Origin: Pectinophora gossypiella | Taxonomy: Eukaryota; Arthropoda; Insecta; Lepidoptera; Gelechiidae | Assembly (NCBI RefSeq): GCF_024362695.1 | Contig: NC_065407.1 | Location: 5,270,001-5,334,000, forward strand | Direction of reading: 5' to 3' | Length of the DNA: 64,000 nucleotides | Shown: positions 51,601-58,272 of the stretch, one piece after another | Position numbering within the stretch: the stretch's first letter is position 1 | Layout: every line of letters begins with the position of its first letter | The notes under the pieces: model-generated | Databases searched by the model: none | The model's input: the letters and a program-made list of their open reading frames with translations, nothing else | What the model was told of the DNA's origin: nothing | Made by a program: the position numbers and the translations under genes

Positions 51601-54062
51601 TTATAATAAGCTTTTTTACATAAAGTAAGCTTCACGTGAGCTTTAAATTTATTTTCTGACAAATTTAAAATATTATCTGGTATTTTATTGTAAAAACGTA
51701 TACATAACCCCAAAAAAGATGAATTTAATTTACTTAATCTAGAATTTTGAATAGCAATTTTATGTTTATTTCTTGTATTGTAAGTATGCCTTTCACAGTT
51801 TCTCGGAAGGAGAGATAAGTTTTTACGTACATACATAATGTTTTCATATATATATTGACTTGCGACCGTCAGTATATTTATTTCTTTAAACAGCTCCCTC
51901 AAAGAGTCCCGACAACGCAGCTTATAAATAGCGCGAACTGCTCTTTTTTGAATGATGAAAATAGTTTCTACATCAGCGGCTCGACCCCACAGCAAAATAC
52001 CGTAAGACATTATGCTGTGGAAGTAGCTGAAGTAGACAAGTCTAGCAGTGGGTACATCTGTGAGTTGTCGGATCCTTCTGACGGCATATGCTGCTGAACT
52101 TAGCTTGCCCGCTAGTGATACAATATGTGGGCCCCATTGAAGTTTTGAATCTACAGTAATTCCTAAGAAAACTGTGTGTTCAACAAAATCTAGTTTCTCA
52201 TCGTTAATTTTAATGTTATTATTTACTTTCTTTACGTTTGGTAGAACAAATTTAATACACTTCGTTTTCTTAGCATTTAGAACTAGGTTATTTACTGTAA
52301 ACCAACTTAGAACCTGCGACACAGCGCTGTTTGCTTCGTCAAATTCCTCTAACTTTCTGTCGATTTTAAATATAAGAGAAGTGTCATCCGCGAACAGCAC
52401 AATGTCAGCTTGGTTCTGTTATGATCCAAACATTAATTCAAACTCATGAAGTCGAATTCAGCGGTTTAGAGCCCAAGCCAGGATTCAAACCCGGGACACT
52501 ACAATGTAAGTTACGCGTCATCCGAACAGGGCCATCACGATTTTTTGCCAATCACAGGACAGGATTGCTATCTGTCAAAATAGAAACTGAACCAAATGCT
52601 CTCTCAGGCATTGCAATTGCCCAAAGGTTTATCTCACTAGGATACCATGGTAGTGGCATTGGAGTTGCGCAACCAACAAAATGAGTGTTGTGTAAACTAT
52701 TCAGCTCACCAGAGTAGAGCTAACATGCGCAACGTGACAAAATGTAGTCACGGTCAGATCATCAATTATGACGATATAATTTTTAACTTTTTCATTTTGT
52801 CGATTGGTGCTAATACGTGAACCCAAATAAGTTATGTCGTTTTGTAAAATACGAACAAAATCACGTACGTAACCCAGTGAAACAAGGTCCTAAGAGTTTT
52901 AAATGAAATCCACACTGCGATTTGGATTCTGATGAAATTATTGTTTTGGGCAGACGTGTGTTCGACCGTTTCATTATTTTGTAAAAAAAATATAATTAAA
53001 TATAATACCTAATAGCATGCCCACTGTGCCCTGAAACTTGCACGCGGGAGGACTTGATGAGCGCTTCCGCCCGTGCTATTGCCGTGACCGCAATTATAAA
53101 CGGGCCAATTTTGGGCTGATAAATTATAAATTACATTGTTCGACCTGTCATCGACACGAAAGAAGGAGAATATAATAATTACTTACGAATTCGGGTGTTC
53201 GACATTTCTGTGTTCGAACGGTTTGTATGGTTTCTCATTAATGATTTCTTTAGAGCCGAGACTCAATGTAGATTGAAAACCAGTGTTCGAAGTTAGGTTT
53301 GCCCTGTAAAGAAACATAAAGTTTATAAGTTAATTAAGGAGACATAAAGGCGAAGGATTAAGGTGTTAAGAACTGATTCGCACCCGAGACAGCGGGTGTA
53401 ACCTGTGAAGATAATTACATAAACAGCCTATATATGTCACTGCTGGGCTCAGTTTTCCCCTCATTCAACCGGAGGGGGTATGGAGCATAATTCAAAATTA
53501 AAATTTCAAAAGTATCCTTATTCAGTAGGTAACATAGTTACACTTTGAATCGTCATTTTAACATAACGAACGTCTCATCAGCCTAAAACTACTGCAGTCC
53601 ACAACCTGTATAGCCGGGGAAATATTCTTTAAAAAAAAAACTTAAAATATTGTTATATAAGTAATTTGGCAGTATAAGTAATATAGTATAAGTAATCAGT
53701 TCCTAGACAGTTAATACTCCACCACGCTGCTTCAGTGCGGGTTGGTACAGGTGTTCTTTACGGCTAATACCCGGGACCAACGGCTTACCGCACCCTCCGA
53801 AACACGAAATCATCTTACTTTTTCGGACAATCAGGTGATTCAAGCCTGCAATATCCTTACCAAACAAAGGACAGTCAGACAAAGAGATTGTGACAATATC
53901 CCCATCGGGAACCGAACGCGTACCTCCAGATTCTGAGCTCTACGCTTTAACCACTAAACCACTGTAATGTAAGTAACAAATAATAACAACTTACGTAGAA
54001 CTAAAGTTGTCTGTTTTGACATGTTTCAGGACGATGTCGCCTTTTTTCTCGCTTTGTACCAT
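32830..54062 (-). CDS. Proton-coupled amino acid transporter (SLC36/PAT, pathetic-like), 9 coding exons, 490 aa
   Basis: Membrane carrier of the AAAP superfamily (Aa_trans domain), expected to move small neutral amino acids with protons across the plasma or lysosomal membrane. Reading right to left, the coding exons are 54062-53995, 53303-53187, 46668-46518, 44173-44052, 43450-43366, 38824-38580, 38207-37995, 35199-35030 and 33131-32830, total 1473 nt. All introns are GT-AG and all phases agree (2,2,0,2,0,2,2,1), giving 490 residues and TGA. The first 61 residues are polar and probably cytosolic. I place eleven membrane segments near residues 65-85, 90-111, 156-176, 195-211, 217-240, 259-277, 296-315, 338-358, 378-397, 400-424 and 437-459. 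Family hallmarks are GSGILAMP at 76-83, FAMEGIGVVMP at 267-277, and GLLTPAIVD at 416-424. Two N-glycosylation sequons (N480, N486) lie in the tail, which should be outside if the N-terminus is inside. Length and topology are normal for SLC36. The family is certain; the exact orthologue is not, since insects have several paralogues. Confidence 0.93.
33235..33410 (-). repeat. Dispersed repeat family 5, inverted copy in intron 8
   Basis: GGAGATGTCCTTAGAAAAG, GATCTAGTCTGAACCGGCG, GAATTCCATAGTCTCTGCTT and GGCGTGAGTTCATGTATGTA are complements of the blocks at 24475-24720 in reverse order. Confidence 0.6.
33547..33638. mobile_element. Hairpin MITE in transporter intron 8
   Basis: CAGCTGAGACTGCCCTCAAG ATCATG at the left and CATGATCTTGAGAGCAGTCT CAAAGCTG at the right are inverted repeats of about 27 bases around a 40-base centre. 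Confidence 0.75.
34284..34385 (-). mobile_element. Dispersed repeat family 1 fragment with a 25-base insertion (intron 8)
   Basis: TGATGTAACTTATTGTAGATTTAC, then a foreign stretch of roughly 25 bases, then TTTGCCGCAAATGGCATTG and CTTGGCCGGATAA. It lies in intron 8 of the transporter. Confidence 0.5.
34620..34865 (+). repeat. Dispersed repeat family 4, 5' and 3' parts (intron 8)
   Basis: TTGCAGGTACACACAGC, CGTGAGGAAACCCACATTCC, CGAGAAATGCATTTTCGG, AACCTGTATTGGGGCTGG, then CAGGTTAGGTAAGCGGACCC and ATAATGCTAGGGGGATGAT. The middle part known from 13490-13560 is missing here. Confidence 0.55.
35030..35199 (-). CDS. Transporter coding exon 8 (residues 334-390, TM8 and start of TM9)
   Basis: Encodes a helix LAILFTYSLQFYVPMEMIW, a loop with RQIHDKIAVRYH, and the start of the next helix GIRTAAVVG. 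The sequence YSLQFYVP is a conserved family marker in TM8. Acceptor CGTTCCAG, donor GTAAGA (less strong than the others), phase 2 in and phase 1 out. Confidence 0.92.
36215..36422. mobile_element. Palindromic MITE family P, copy lacking left terminus
   Basis: ATGATTCTGAGTAGATATCAAG and the complement of CTTTTGCGA-type sequence fold back on GATATCAACTCAGGATCATG. It ends in GCCACTAACACCCTGTACG. Confidence 0.75.
36530..36790 (+). mobile_element. LINE 3' fragment, second copy of 40744-41150
   Basis: From AAAGTTCGTTAAAGAACTAG through GGCGACGTCTGCGAGATCG to GGCGGGCTATTTGACTAATT and TTTTTAAGCAATGGCATGTG. It is nearly identical to 40940-41150, with the 5' part missing. Confidence 0.75.
37011..37038. 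repeat. (ATTG)n microsatellite, about 7 units
   Basis: Uninterrupted tetranucleotide run in transporter intron 7. Confidence 0.9.
37331..37480. mobile_element. Palindromic MITE family P, left two-thirds
   Basis: GGTGTTTAGTGACACCGTAACG to TGCGACGGAAAATTCC; the right terminus is lost. Confidence 0.7.
37620..37780. repeat. Second copy of repeat 19074-19230
   Basis: CTCGAGATATCAACTCTTTT to AATTTTTAATTTTGCTTA with few differences; the CpG-rich front part is absent. Confidence 0.7.
37995..38207 (-). CDS. Transporter coding exon 7 (residues 263-333, TM6-TM7)
   Basis: Encodes STVIFAMEGIGVVMPVENEM, the best-known SLC36 signature, followed by LNVAMTVVISLYGIVGFFGY and a loop reading KYGDDVRGSVTLNLP. 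Acceptor CTTTTCAG, donor GTAAGT, phase 2 at both ends. It is separated from exon 6 by the shortest intron downstream of exon 2 (372 bases). Confidence 0.94.
38580..38824 (-). CDS. Transporter coding exon 6 (residues 182-262, TM4-TM5 and start of TM6)
   Basis: A 245-nt exon. It encodes a short outside loop (VLDEYIPDYK), a helix ending in LVPLVLICQIRNLKWLVPFS, a second helix around ANVFLVICFSITMYYIF, then a loop with SGLPNPAEREM and the start of TM6. The motif of paired leucine-proline before RNLKWLVPFS is a strong family signature. Acceptor TTATTCCAG, donor GTAAAT, phase 0 in and phase 2 out. Confidence 0.93.
40744..41150 (+). mobile_element. LINE-type retroelement 3' end with C-terminal ORF remnant
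   Basis: The plus-strand frame (stop at 41104-41106) reads SSAENAARQKGIKYADLQQQ, then FVPFAVETGGPRCEEAKKYV and ends with VQHISLDIQRGNAASVMGTF. The sequence of PxAxET, a GRR segment, then an IQRGNAASV block just before the end is one I associate with the C-terminus of polyproteins of insect retroelements. GC content is much higher than the flanks. The 3' UTR is ATTTTAAATGTAATTAATATC; partner copy at 36530. Confidence 0.6.
42699..42845. mobile_element. Palindromic MITE family P, short diverged copy
   Basis: CAGGTTGTTAGTAATACG at the left and CGGTATCACTAAGACCCTG at the right; the middle is deleted relative to other copies. Confidence 0.65.
43001..43267 (+). mobile_element. SINE family A, 11-bp TSD, in intron 5
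   Basis: AGATATAATTT flanks the element at 42990-43000 and 43268-43278. The 5S-like boxes are intact (GAAGTTAAGCAAC at 43049 and GGATGGGTGACC 20 bases later). Short internal deletion in the tail (CCCTAGGCCAACAGTAGGG). Confidence 0.9.
43366..43450 (-). CDS. Transporter coding exon 5 (residues 153-181, TM3)
   Basis: An 85-nt exon coding for RTFIDYALTCTYLAALCVYV and the start of the following loop (AENFKE), a single membrane helix. Acceptor TTTTCACAG, donor GTAAGT, phase 2 in and phase 0 out. The exon is bounded on its downstream side by a 4.5-kb intron loaded with mobile elements. Confidence 0.9.
43718..43752. repeat. Perfect 12-bp hairpin in intron 4
   Basis: CTACCTTCGCAC and GTGCGAAGGTAG flank an 11-base loop. 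The rest of intron 4 (43451-44051) shows nothing else recognisable. Confidence 0.75.
44052..44173 (-). CDS. Transporter coding exon 4 (residues 113-152, intracellular loop)
   Basis: Encodes the loop between TM2 and TM3: a charged stretch, then MGFAETCGAAFEFGP and RLRPWANFA. The pattern of a small acidic-aromatic helix followed by a GP turn and basic residues is typical for this loop in PAT transporters. Acceptor TATTTAAG, donor GTAAGT, phase 0 in and phase 2 out. It has no Met-initiated frame of useful length and was recovered only by splice phase and family pattern. Confidence 0.9.
44228..44382. mobile_element. Diverged MITE family Q copy in intron 3
   Basis: GGAGTTAAAACACCACAATC and AAGCAATACATCTAAAAACA at the left, TATGAATTGCTCCGATGTGG and CCTTTTTAACGACTC at the right; arms clearly related to 27615-27913 but more diverged. 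Confidence 0.65.
44815..45105 (+). mobile_element. SINE family A, 10-bp TSD, in intron 3
   Basis: ATTATCTAAT flanks the element at 44805-44814 and 45106-45115. Complete copy with GAAGTAAAGCAAC (one change) and GGATGGGTGACC. It inserted next to an RTE-like LINE tail in minus orientation (44747-44790, TTTAAGAGCCACGCTCTTGT). Confidence 0.92.
45405..45745. repeat. Inverted repeat element with CGAGATC-rich ends
   Basis: The left end AATTCCGATCTCGCGAGATC and the right end CCAATCCCGCGGGATCTCGA with CTCGAGTCGGGATTG are mutually inverted and rich in CGAGAT/ATCTCG words. The hairpin at 8723-8775 uses the same words. Confidence 0.55.
46440..46505 (-). mobile_element. Dispersed repeat family 1 relic next to exon 3 donor
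   Basis: TTTACCTCAGACGGC to CTACTTGTCCGGATAAATGG and GTGAGCG aligns with the family segment GCCGCAGATGGC to CTTGGCCGGACAAATGG and GGAGCG. It ends only a few bases from the splice donor of transporter exon 3. Confidence 0.45.
46518..46668 (-). CDS. Transporter coding exon 3 (residues 62-112, TM1-TM2)
   Basis: Encodes the most conserved part of the family: the unwound first helix with GSGILAMP at residues 76-83 preceded by LVHLLKSSL, then AFKNAGL and a second helix ending CTHCVYVL. In this family TM1 contributes to the substrate site. Acceptor TTCCCCAG, donor GTAAGT, ends in phase 0. A decayed copy of dispersed repeat family 1 lies about 10 bases beyond the donor (46440-46503). Confidence 0.93.
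46877..47105. mobile_element. Palindromic MITE family P, full copy
   Basis: CAGGGTGTTAGTGACATCGG to the complementary end CGATGTCAGTTACACCCCG. Arms of about 100 bases pair almost along their entire length (TGATTCTGAGTTGATATCAAG against CTTGATATTAACTCAGAATAA). In transporter intron 2. Confidence 0.85.
47141..47364. mobile_element. Palindromic MITE family P, second full copy 35 bp from the first
   Basis: GTGTTAGTGACACCGTAACG to CGTCACTAACACCCTG. Closer to the family consensus than its neighbour. The plus-strand frame 47035-47379 runs through the element and is not a gene. Confidence 0.85.
48073..48366 (-). mobile_element. SINE family A, minus orientation, 11-bp TSD
   Basis: TATATCCATGT flanks it at 48062-48072 and 48367-48377. 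Complete and close to consensus, with intact 5S-like boxes on the minus strand. It lies in intron 2 in the same transcriptional sense as the transporter. Confidence 0.92.
48643..48676. repeat. (TGTC)n microsatellite, about 8 units
   Basis: Near-perfect CTGT/TGTC run at the 5' part of the Helitron; equivalent runs are seen at the other Helitrons here. Confidence 0.9.
48814..50050 (+). repeat. 134-bp tandem array, about nine units
   Basis: Successive units begin with CTTTTGTATGAAAAATCTAA at 48814, 48948, 49082, 49216, 49350, 49484, 49618, 49752, 49886 and 49991. Spacing is exactly 134 eight times and then 105 (a 29-base deletion). Each unit carries GAAATTTGGCATGCAGGTAC and CTAAGAAAGGAATTCCCG. 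A single related unit is in the Helitrons at 50146 and 57457, so the array grew from a Helitron module. Confidence 0.95.
50146..50870 (+). mobile_element. Helitron (non-autonomous), second element, with inserted LINE tail
   Basis: Starts TCTAAATAAAAGGAGAAACT after AAA and ends GACGAAGTCGCGGGCAAAAG CTAG before T, with a CGCGGACGAAGTCGCG hairpin. It is co-linear with the 534-bp copy at 57457-57990, apart from an insertion at 50499-50681. Confidence 0.85.
50499..50681 (-). mobile_element. LINE tail inserted in Helitron
   Basis: Absent from the matching Helitron at 57457-57990, where TTTTCAATCTAGCATGC is continuous. Here the site is split, with TTCAAT on both sides. The insert reads on the minus strand as a 3' UTR ending in TGCAATAAATAATTTAATTG with a TTGAA-repeat tail. 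Confidence 0.75.
51357..52417 (-). mobile_element. LINE family L1, longest copy, in transporter intron 2
   Basis: A 5'-truncated non-LTR retrotransposon of about 1.06 kb. It contains the 3' UTR (51357-51560) and 279 codons of the reverse transcriptase. It is oriented in the same direction as the transporter gene. Confidence 0.9.
51561..52417 (-). pseudogene. LINE reverse transcriptase, C-terminal part (5'-truncated)
   Basis: The open frame starts inside the polymerase domain at the catalytic motif LFADDTSLIF (the F/YxDD box) and continues through the thumb region (LSWFTVNNLVLNAKKTKCI, then FLGITVDSKLQWGPHI) to the C-terminal region ending KKAYYKINDYLND. About 280 codons are intact without a frameshift, which points to recent insertion. 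The endonuclease, fingers and most of the palm are missing, so it cannot be active. The FADDTS box and C-terminal layout resemble Jockey/CR1-type elements; the clade was not proven. Confidence 0.85.
53187..53303 (-). CDS. Transporter coding exon 2 (residues 23-61)
   Basis: Acceptor CTTTACAG and donor GTAAGT bound a 117-nt exon that continues the polar N-terminal region (serine and threonine rich, ending near FEHRNVEHPNS). Both splice phases are 2. It is too short and Met-less to stand out as an open reading frame on its own and was found by phase matching between exons 1 and 3. No known motif; in this family the N-terminus is cytosolic and variable. Confidence 0.85.
53418..53966 (-). mobile_element. 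SINE family C, interrupted copy
   Basis: The tRNA-like head is at the high end (about 53896-53966, B-box and A-box recognisable on the minus strand). The body includes the shared central segment and the tail ends at CAGTGACATATATAGGCTG near 53423. It is split between 53489 and 53712 by a younger insertion; the halves meet again at the ATACTCCACCACG segment. Confidence 0.8.
53490..53711 (-). mobile_element. LINE 3' end, second copy (matches 410-600)
   Basis: Shares long stretches with 410-560, for example CATAACGAACGTCTCATC, AAACTACTGCAG and CCTGTATAGCCGGGGAA. It sits inside SINE family C with ATA on both sides as a possible short target duplication. It carries only 3' untranslated sequence and no coding potential. 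Confidence 0.7.
53995..54062 (-). CDS. Transporter coding exon 1 (residues 1-22)
   Basis: The start codon is at 54062-54060 and is followed by a Lys- and Asp-rich cytosolic start (MVQSEKKGDIV). The donor is GTAAGT at 53994-53989, phase 2. An AG acceptor-like site with a short T-rich tract lies at 54078-54077, 15 bases before the ATG, so this exon probably begins with a little 5' UTR at 54076 and is preceded by an untranslated exon. This is the first ATG in the exon and the frame joins exon 2 cleanly. Confidence 0.85.
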
Positions 54063-54076
54063 TTTGTTCCGGATTT

Positions 54077-54900
54077 CTAAAACAATAAATGAAACACGTA
54101 AGTACACACTGTCAGAATTAAGTATTGTCATAAAAATACCTGTAAACAACTTCTAGATATTGTTGCCTAGTCTGCCAAAGCATTATTTTATTTTATTCTG
54201 ATACTCCACTACACTGCTTTACTGCGGGTTGGTGGAGGCCCTGGGGCTAATAACCTGGGGCCAACGGCTTATCGTGCCCTCCTAAGCACGTAATCATCTT
54301 ACTTTTGTTGACGTGGTGGAGGCCTGTGCCCAGCAGTGGGACGTATATAGGCTGTTTAAGTTTATTCTGATAGCTCTAAAATTGGTGCCGTCATTCGCTT
54401 ACAACGTGTGCAAAATAATAATGATAATAAAAAACAATAATAGTAAAACTACTTTTAGAATTGTCGAAATAAATAAAAAATGTGCAATGTATGTGCTTAA
54501 ATATTATTTATTATAATAAATACAGAGAGCGAAAAGACAGAGAAAGATAAAAAAGGTATATAATATTTGTTCATCAATTTGTGACATATTATATATGAGA
54601 CGGGGCATGATCGAAAAATGATTATATTATATTTTTGTACTAACTTATTTATTTTCAGATTTTATTAATTTTACATAATTATTCATACTTAAAAAACAAC
54701 CCGCCGCCATGTCATTCAAGAATCGTTTTTCTCTCTCGCTCACTCATCGCTTTCTTTCACACACCTTAACGTTCCGTTTCATTCAGCCTACCATTCCTAC
54801 ATTACATACGAAACACCAGTTAATACACACAACATAACATAACATATTATTGTGCCTATATTTCCGAAGGGGTAGGTAGAGGTGTACAGTATACAGGGTG
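54077..54900. other. Upstream flank of the transporter, no exon identified
   Basis: SINE C pieces lie at 54202-54360. The rest is AT-rich. No untranslated exon or promoter could be identified. Confidence 0.45.
54202..54360. mobile_element. SINE family C, two pieces in opposite orientation
   Basis: 54202-54304 is body sequence in minus orientation (ACTCCACTACACTGC, GGGCCAACGGCTTATCGTGC, AATCATCTTACTTTT). 54311-54360 is the family tail in plus orientation (TGGAGGCCTGTGCCCAGCAG to TATATAGGCTGTTTAAG). Confidence 0.7.
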
Positions 54901-55113
54901 TTAGTGACAAGGTAACGATAACTTTTAGGGATGACTCAGACCCATTGAGTCAATAATAAGTGGAATTTTCCGTCGCAAAATTCAAGTTCTTTTTGTTTCT
55001 TTTTTTAATTATTTTCAATTATTATAATATTTTTTACGATGACAAATTCCTCTTGTATTTAACTGGCTTGATATATCCCCCTCAGTATTCGTTACGACGT
55101 CACTAATACCCTG
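54894..55113. mobile_element. Palindromic MITE family P copy
   Basis: CAGGGTGTTAGTGACAAGG to CGACGTCACTAATACCCTG with the palindromic interior (TAAGTGGAATTTTCCGTCGC against the complement side). TATA flanks both ends. Confidence 0.8.
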
Positions 55114-55499
55114 TATACACCCACTCGCTACGTTGCCAGGAAGTTAACAAACGTAATAAACAAAGGCTTTAGTTTAAATTATCTAAATCTTAAGACGTTT
55201 TAATCTGTTTGTTAGAAGAAAAATCTATTGTTTTTATTCTTAAGAATAAGTAGGTACTTTAACTTGATCCTGATAATAAATTACTTTTTCATCCTTCATT
55301 TTTAACTGACAAGTGCTTATACAAAGAATTTTCTTTATAATTTCTAATAAGCTTTAATTAAAACATCTTCTGAAAAATGTACCGTCGGTCTTTGTTTTTA
55401 AAATGTTTTTTAGAATGTTACATTTGCGACAAGGTCTTTTATCCCTATCGGGATGGGTGGACGTGCAAGAGTAAACGACTTTCAGCCACACTAGGTAAC

Positions 55500-55830
55500 G
55501 ACTTCTGTGGTCCAGTGGTTGAGCGTTGGGTTCACGATCCGGAGGTCCCGGGTTCGAATCCCGTTGGGGACGTACCACAAAAATTACTATGTGATCCCTA
55601 GTTTGGTAGGACATTACAGGCTGATCACCTGGTAGTCTAAAAGTAAGATGATTCGCGCTTCGGTAGGCACGTTAAGCTGTTGGTCCCGGTTAATACTTAC
55701 TGATGTAAGTACATAGTGTTTGCGTGACCCATGTCAGGGGCCTTTGGCGGCTAAATACTAACCCTGATACCAGGGTTAACGGGGCTGGTAATCTGCCTCG
55801 TGTGGGTAGCCACACGATAGAAGAAGAAGA
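55500..55830 (+). mobile_element. SINE family B, complete copy
   Basis: The head at 55501-55572 has TGGTCCAGTGG and GGTTCGAATCC. Then come CATTACAGGCTGATCACCTG, the central segment GCGCTTCGGTAGGCACGTTAAG, and the tail TACTTACTGATGTAAGTACA to CACACGATAGAAGAAGAAGA. The Met frames on both strands across the head are not genes. Confidence 0.88.
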
Positions 55831-56848
55831 GACGTACTAGGGATGATACCTAATTCTAAAAACTTTTCATATATTATACGTTTTTAAAATCAGTATTTTC
55901 TTATAAATTTCTAGTGCGTATTTACTAACCACGCGTTTACTTAATACCTGCATATTTAAACAAGGACGGGTTACCATAAGTGGTACTATTAGTTATTCTA
56001 TTTACATATAGATAAGTTGACACCGTACTGATTATATCGTTGTTGTTGTAATCATGTTGAAAATGTTGAAATATGAAGTTTGTGTTGTTAGGTGTGTCAG
56101 GTGCCTAATAACAAGAAATTAGGCCATTTCTCAACGTTCTTGAAATTGATTAGATAGAATTTTGGAGCAACTGCAATCGGACTGCTCGTTTGGTTTGCAG
56201 TTCTATTACAGTCGTGTTAAATGCATTCAAACAGCACCGGAACTGCAAATTGGCAGTTGGATTGCAGTTGAAATGCGGTCCGTCTGTCTAGAGTATTACG
56301 TCATTATACCTATCATTGACATATCCGCTGAAAAAGAAAGGGACGGGTAAGTGATAGGCATAACATTTATGGAACACACGTCAATTTTAAGCGGAATTCT
56401 AAAACAACCGTCTAAAAGTTTTACATCGGCCAATAACCCTATTTTATTCGCCCGGGTTAAGTATTCATTCGTTTTAAAATTAACTTGTTGACAATCATCC
56501 GTCCCTTTCCTTTTCGGCGGATAAGAAAATGACGGGTATAACTTAAAATAAAATTAGGAGGTGTCTGCAGGAACGGGGGTTAATATGTTATAAAATATTT
56601 TTGGTATAATTATAATTATTCTGTTTATTTTGTGAAGGAAGACCGACAGTACAAAAGCGGATTTGGTTCGAATCGCCCCCATTATTACCCTTGTAATAAT
56701 AGGCCTTTATATGAATATATGTACTACAATATTCTCTACCATTTTCTCACACGTGCAGACAGCCTCATCAAGTTTAATTTTACGTGATCGCTTTGGCTTT
56801 TTGTAATATTCGTTTATGCTACTGAAGCTTTGAAGTAGGTACCCATAT
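55831..56848. other. No gene recognised
   Basis: A plus-strand frame 56162-56350 contains three imperfect repeats of GAACTGCAAATTGGCAGTTG-like sequence (56170-56275) and is low complexity rather than coding. Confidence 0.45.
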
Positions 56849-57341
56849 TAGTGGAGTCAGTAAAGCCGAAGTTATCTAACCAACTTCTAATTTGCCAGGG
56901 ACAGATCCATTTCGATATTATCAATATCTTTTTTTTCTTGCTTTTTAGAAAAACATTTTTAGATAATACCTATTAACGTCAAAGTTAGTGCCATAGCAGT
57001 GTATATTTTAGAGCACAAAAAAGGGGGAAATGTGCATATTTACATAACACCAAAAAATATTCCAACTTCTTGTATTAGCTCTATAAAAATACACATAATG
57101 TCGAACTTGGTGTAATTGTAGAGTAGTCTGTTGAAAAAAGTTCAATACTTAAGGGGGGTTATGGCATAAAAAAGCAATATTTTTTACATGATCGAAATAT
57201 TTATTAGCCCCACTTAAGATGTTTCTGATCTGATCTGATCATTTTAAATGATATAAAAAAATACCCCTACAAAAGAAAAAATCATCTAAATCGGACCTGT
57301 CTTAGGAAAGTTAGAAGTAAAACCCTTCATTGACTCCACTA
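56849..57341. mobile_element. TIR element, about 490 bp, TA-flanked
   Basis: The left end TAGTGGAGTCAGTAAAGCCG with CAACTTCTAATTTGCCAGGG ACAGATCC is inverted at the right end (CGGACCTGTCTTAGGAAAG, TTAGAAGTAAAACCCTTCAT TGACTCCACTA). TA at both ends suggests a mariner/Tc1-type MITE. A GATCTGATCTGATC run is at 57226. Confidence 0.7.
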
Positions 57342-57456
57342 TATTAATCCCAAACACGAGCTTTTGATAGGATTTGGAATTTTACTTGGAATATGTGAAA
57401 ATTTATTTGAAGCGTTTTAATTCTAGCTACATTATCCATGTGTTTCAGGTAATAAA

Positions 57457-57990
57457 TCTAAATATATAAAAGGAGAAACTGACTGACTGACATATCAACG
57501 CACAGCCTAAACGGTTAAACGTAGGCACTTGAAATTTGGAAGGGACGTAGCTTAGGTACCGTAGACGTGCATTAAAAAAGGAATTCCCGGAATTCCTACG
57601 GGAACGGGAATTAGCGGAAAAATCCTTTTGTATGAAAAATCTAAACCGCATAGACGCTTGAAATTTGGCATGCAGGTACCTTAGTTAACTTAAAGCTTAG
57701 TTGCAACAGGATATTGCAAAATTCCCACGGAAACGGGAGTTAGCGGGAAAAAACATTTGTATGAAAAAATTGAAACCGCGTAAGATAGATGTTTTCAATC
57801 TAGCATGCATGCATACTTTAGTAAATATAAAGTTTAGTTATGGCTGATTTTAGTTATGGATGAAAAAAAATTATATGAAAAAATCTAAACTGCATAAGTT
57901 AGATGCTTGAAATTTGATATGCACTCCCACACACACAAATATCTCTCTTTTATAACACGCCACGCGGACGAAGTCGCGAGCAAAAGCTAG
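57457..57990 (+). mobile_element. Helitron (non-autonomous), 534 bp
   Basis: Starts TCTAAATATATAAAAGGAGA after A and ends in the hairpin CGCGGACGAAGTCGCG with GAGCAAAAGCTAG before T. Complete and uninterrupted. The Met frame on the minus strand inside is not a gene. Confidence 0.9.
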
Positions 57991-58013
57991 TCCCATATAT
58001 AATAACAGTCATA

Positions 58014-58239
58014 CCTGTTAGTGACATCGTAACGAAAACTTTGAAAGATGATTCAGACCATGATTATGAGTTGATATCAAGTGGAATTTTCCATCACACA
58101 AGTATGGAAATTAATATATTTAAAAAAACAACGCTGAAATTTCTTTGAATTTTCCGACAGGAAATTTCACTGGATATCAACTCAGAAACATGGACTGAAT
58201 CATCTCCCTCAGTATTCGGTACAGCATCACTAACACCCA
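58014..58239. mobile_element. Palindromic MITE family P copy
   Basis: CTGTTAGTGACATCGTAACG to CAGCATCACTAACACC; sits 23 bases after the Helitron end. Confidence 0.8.
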
Positions 58240-58272
58240 TACGTATTTTTATGGCTACCTATACGTACTTGC

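Larger units (their letters stand above)
46669..53186 (-). other. Transporter intron 2 (6.5 kb)
   Basis: Holds two MITEs P, SINE A in minus orientation (48073-48366), a Helitron region with a tandem array (48525-50870) and the longest LINE L1 copy (51357-52417). Stretches 47370-48060 and 52420-53180 show nothing recognisable. Confidence 0.7.
53304..53994 (-). other. Transporter intron 1, mostly a SINE split by a LINE 3' end
   Basis: The 691-base intron is almost filled by a SINE of family C in minus orientation (53418-53489 and 53712-53966). It is interrupted by about 220 bases related to the LINE 3' end at 410-800. The remaining bases are the splice borders. Confidence 0.8.

Noticed and set aside
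51855..52449. Plus-strand frames opposite the LINE reverse transcriptase
   Set aside because: Shadows of the minus-strand RT frame, which carries the FADD motif and has an intact C-terminus.
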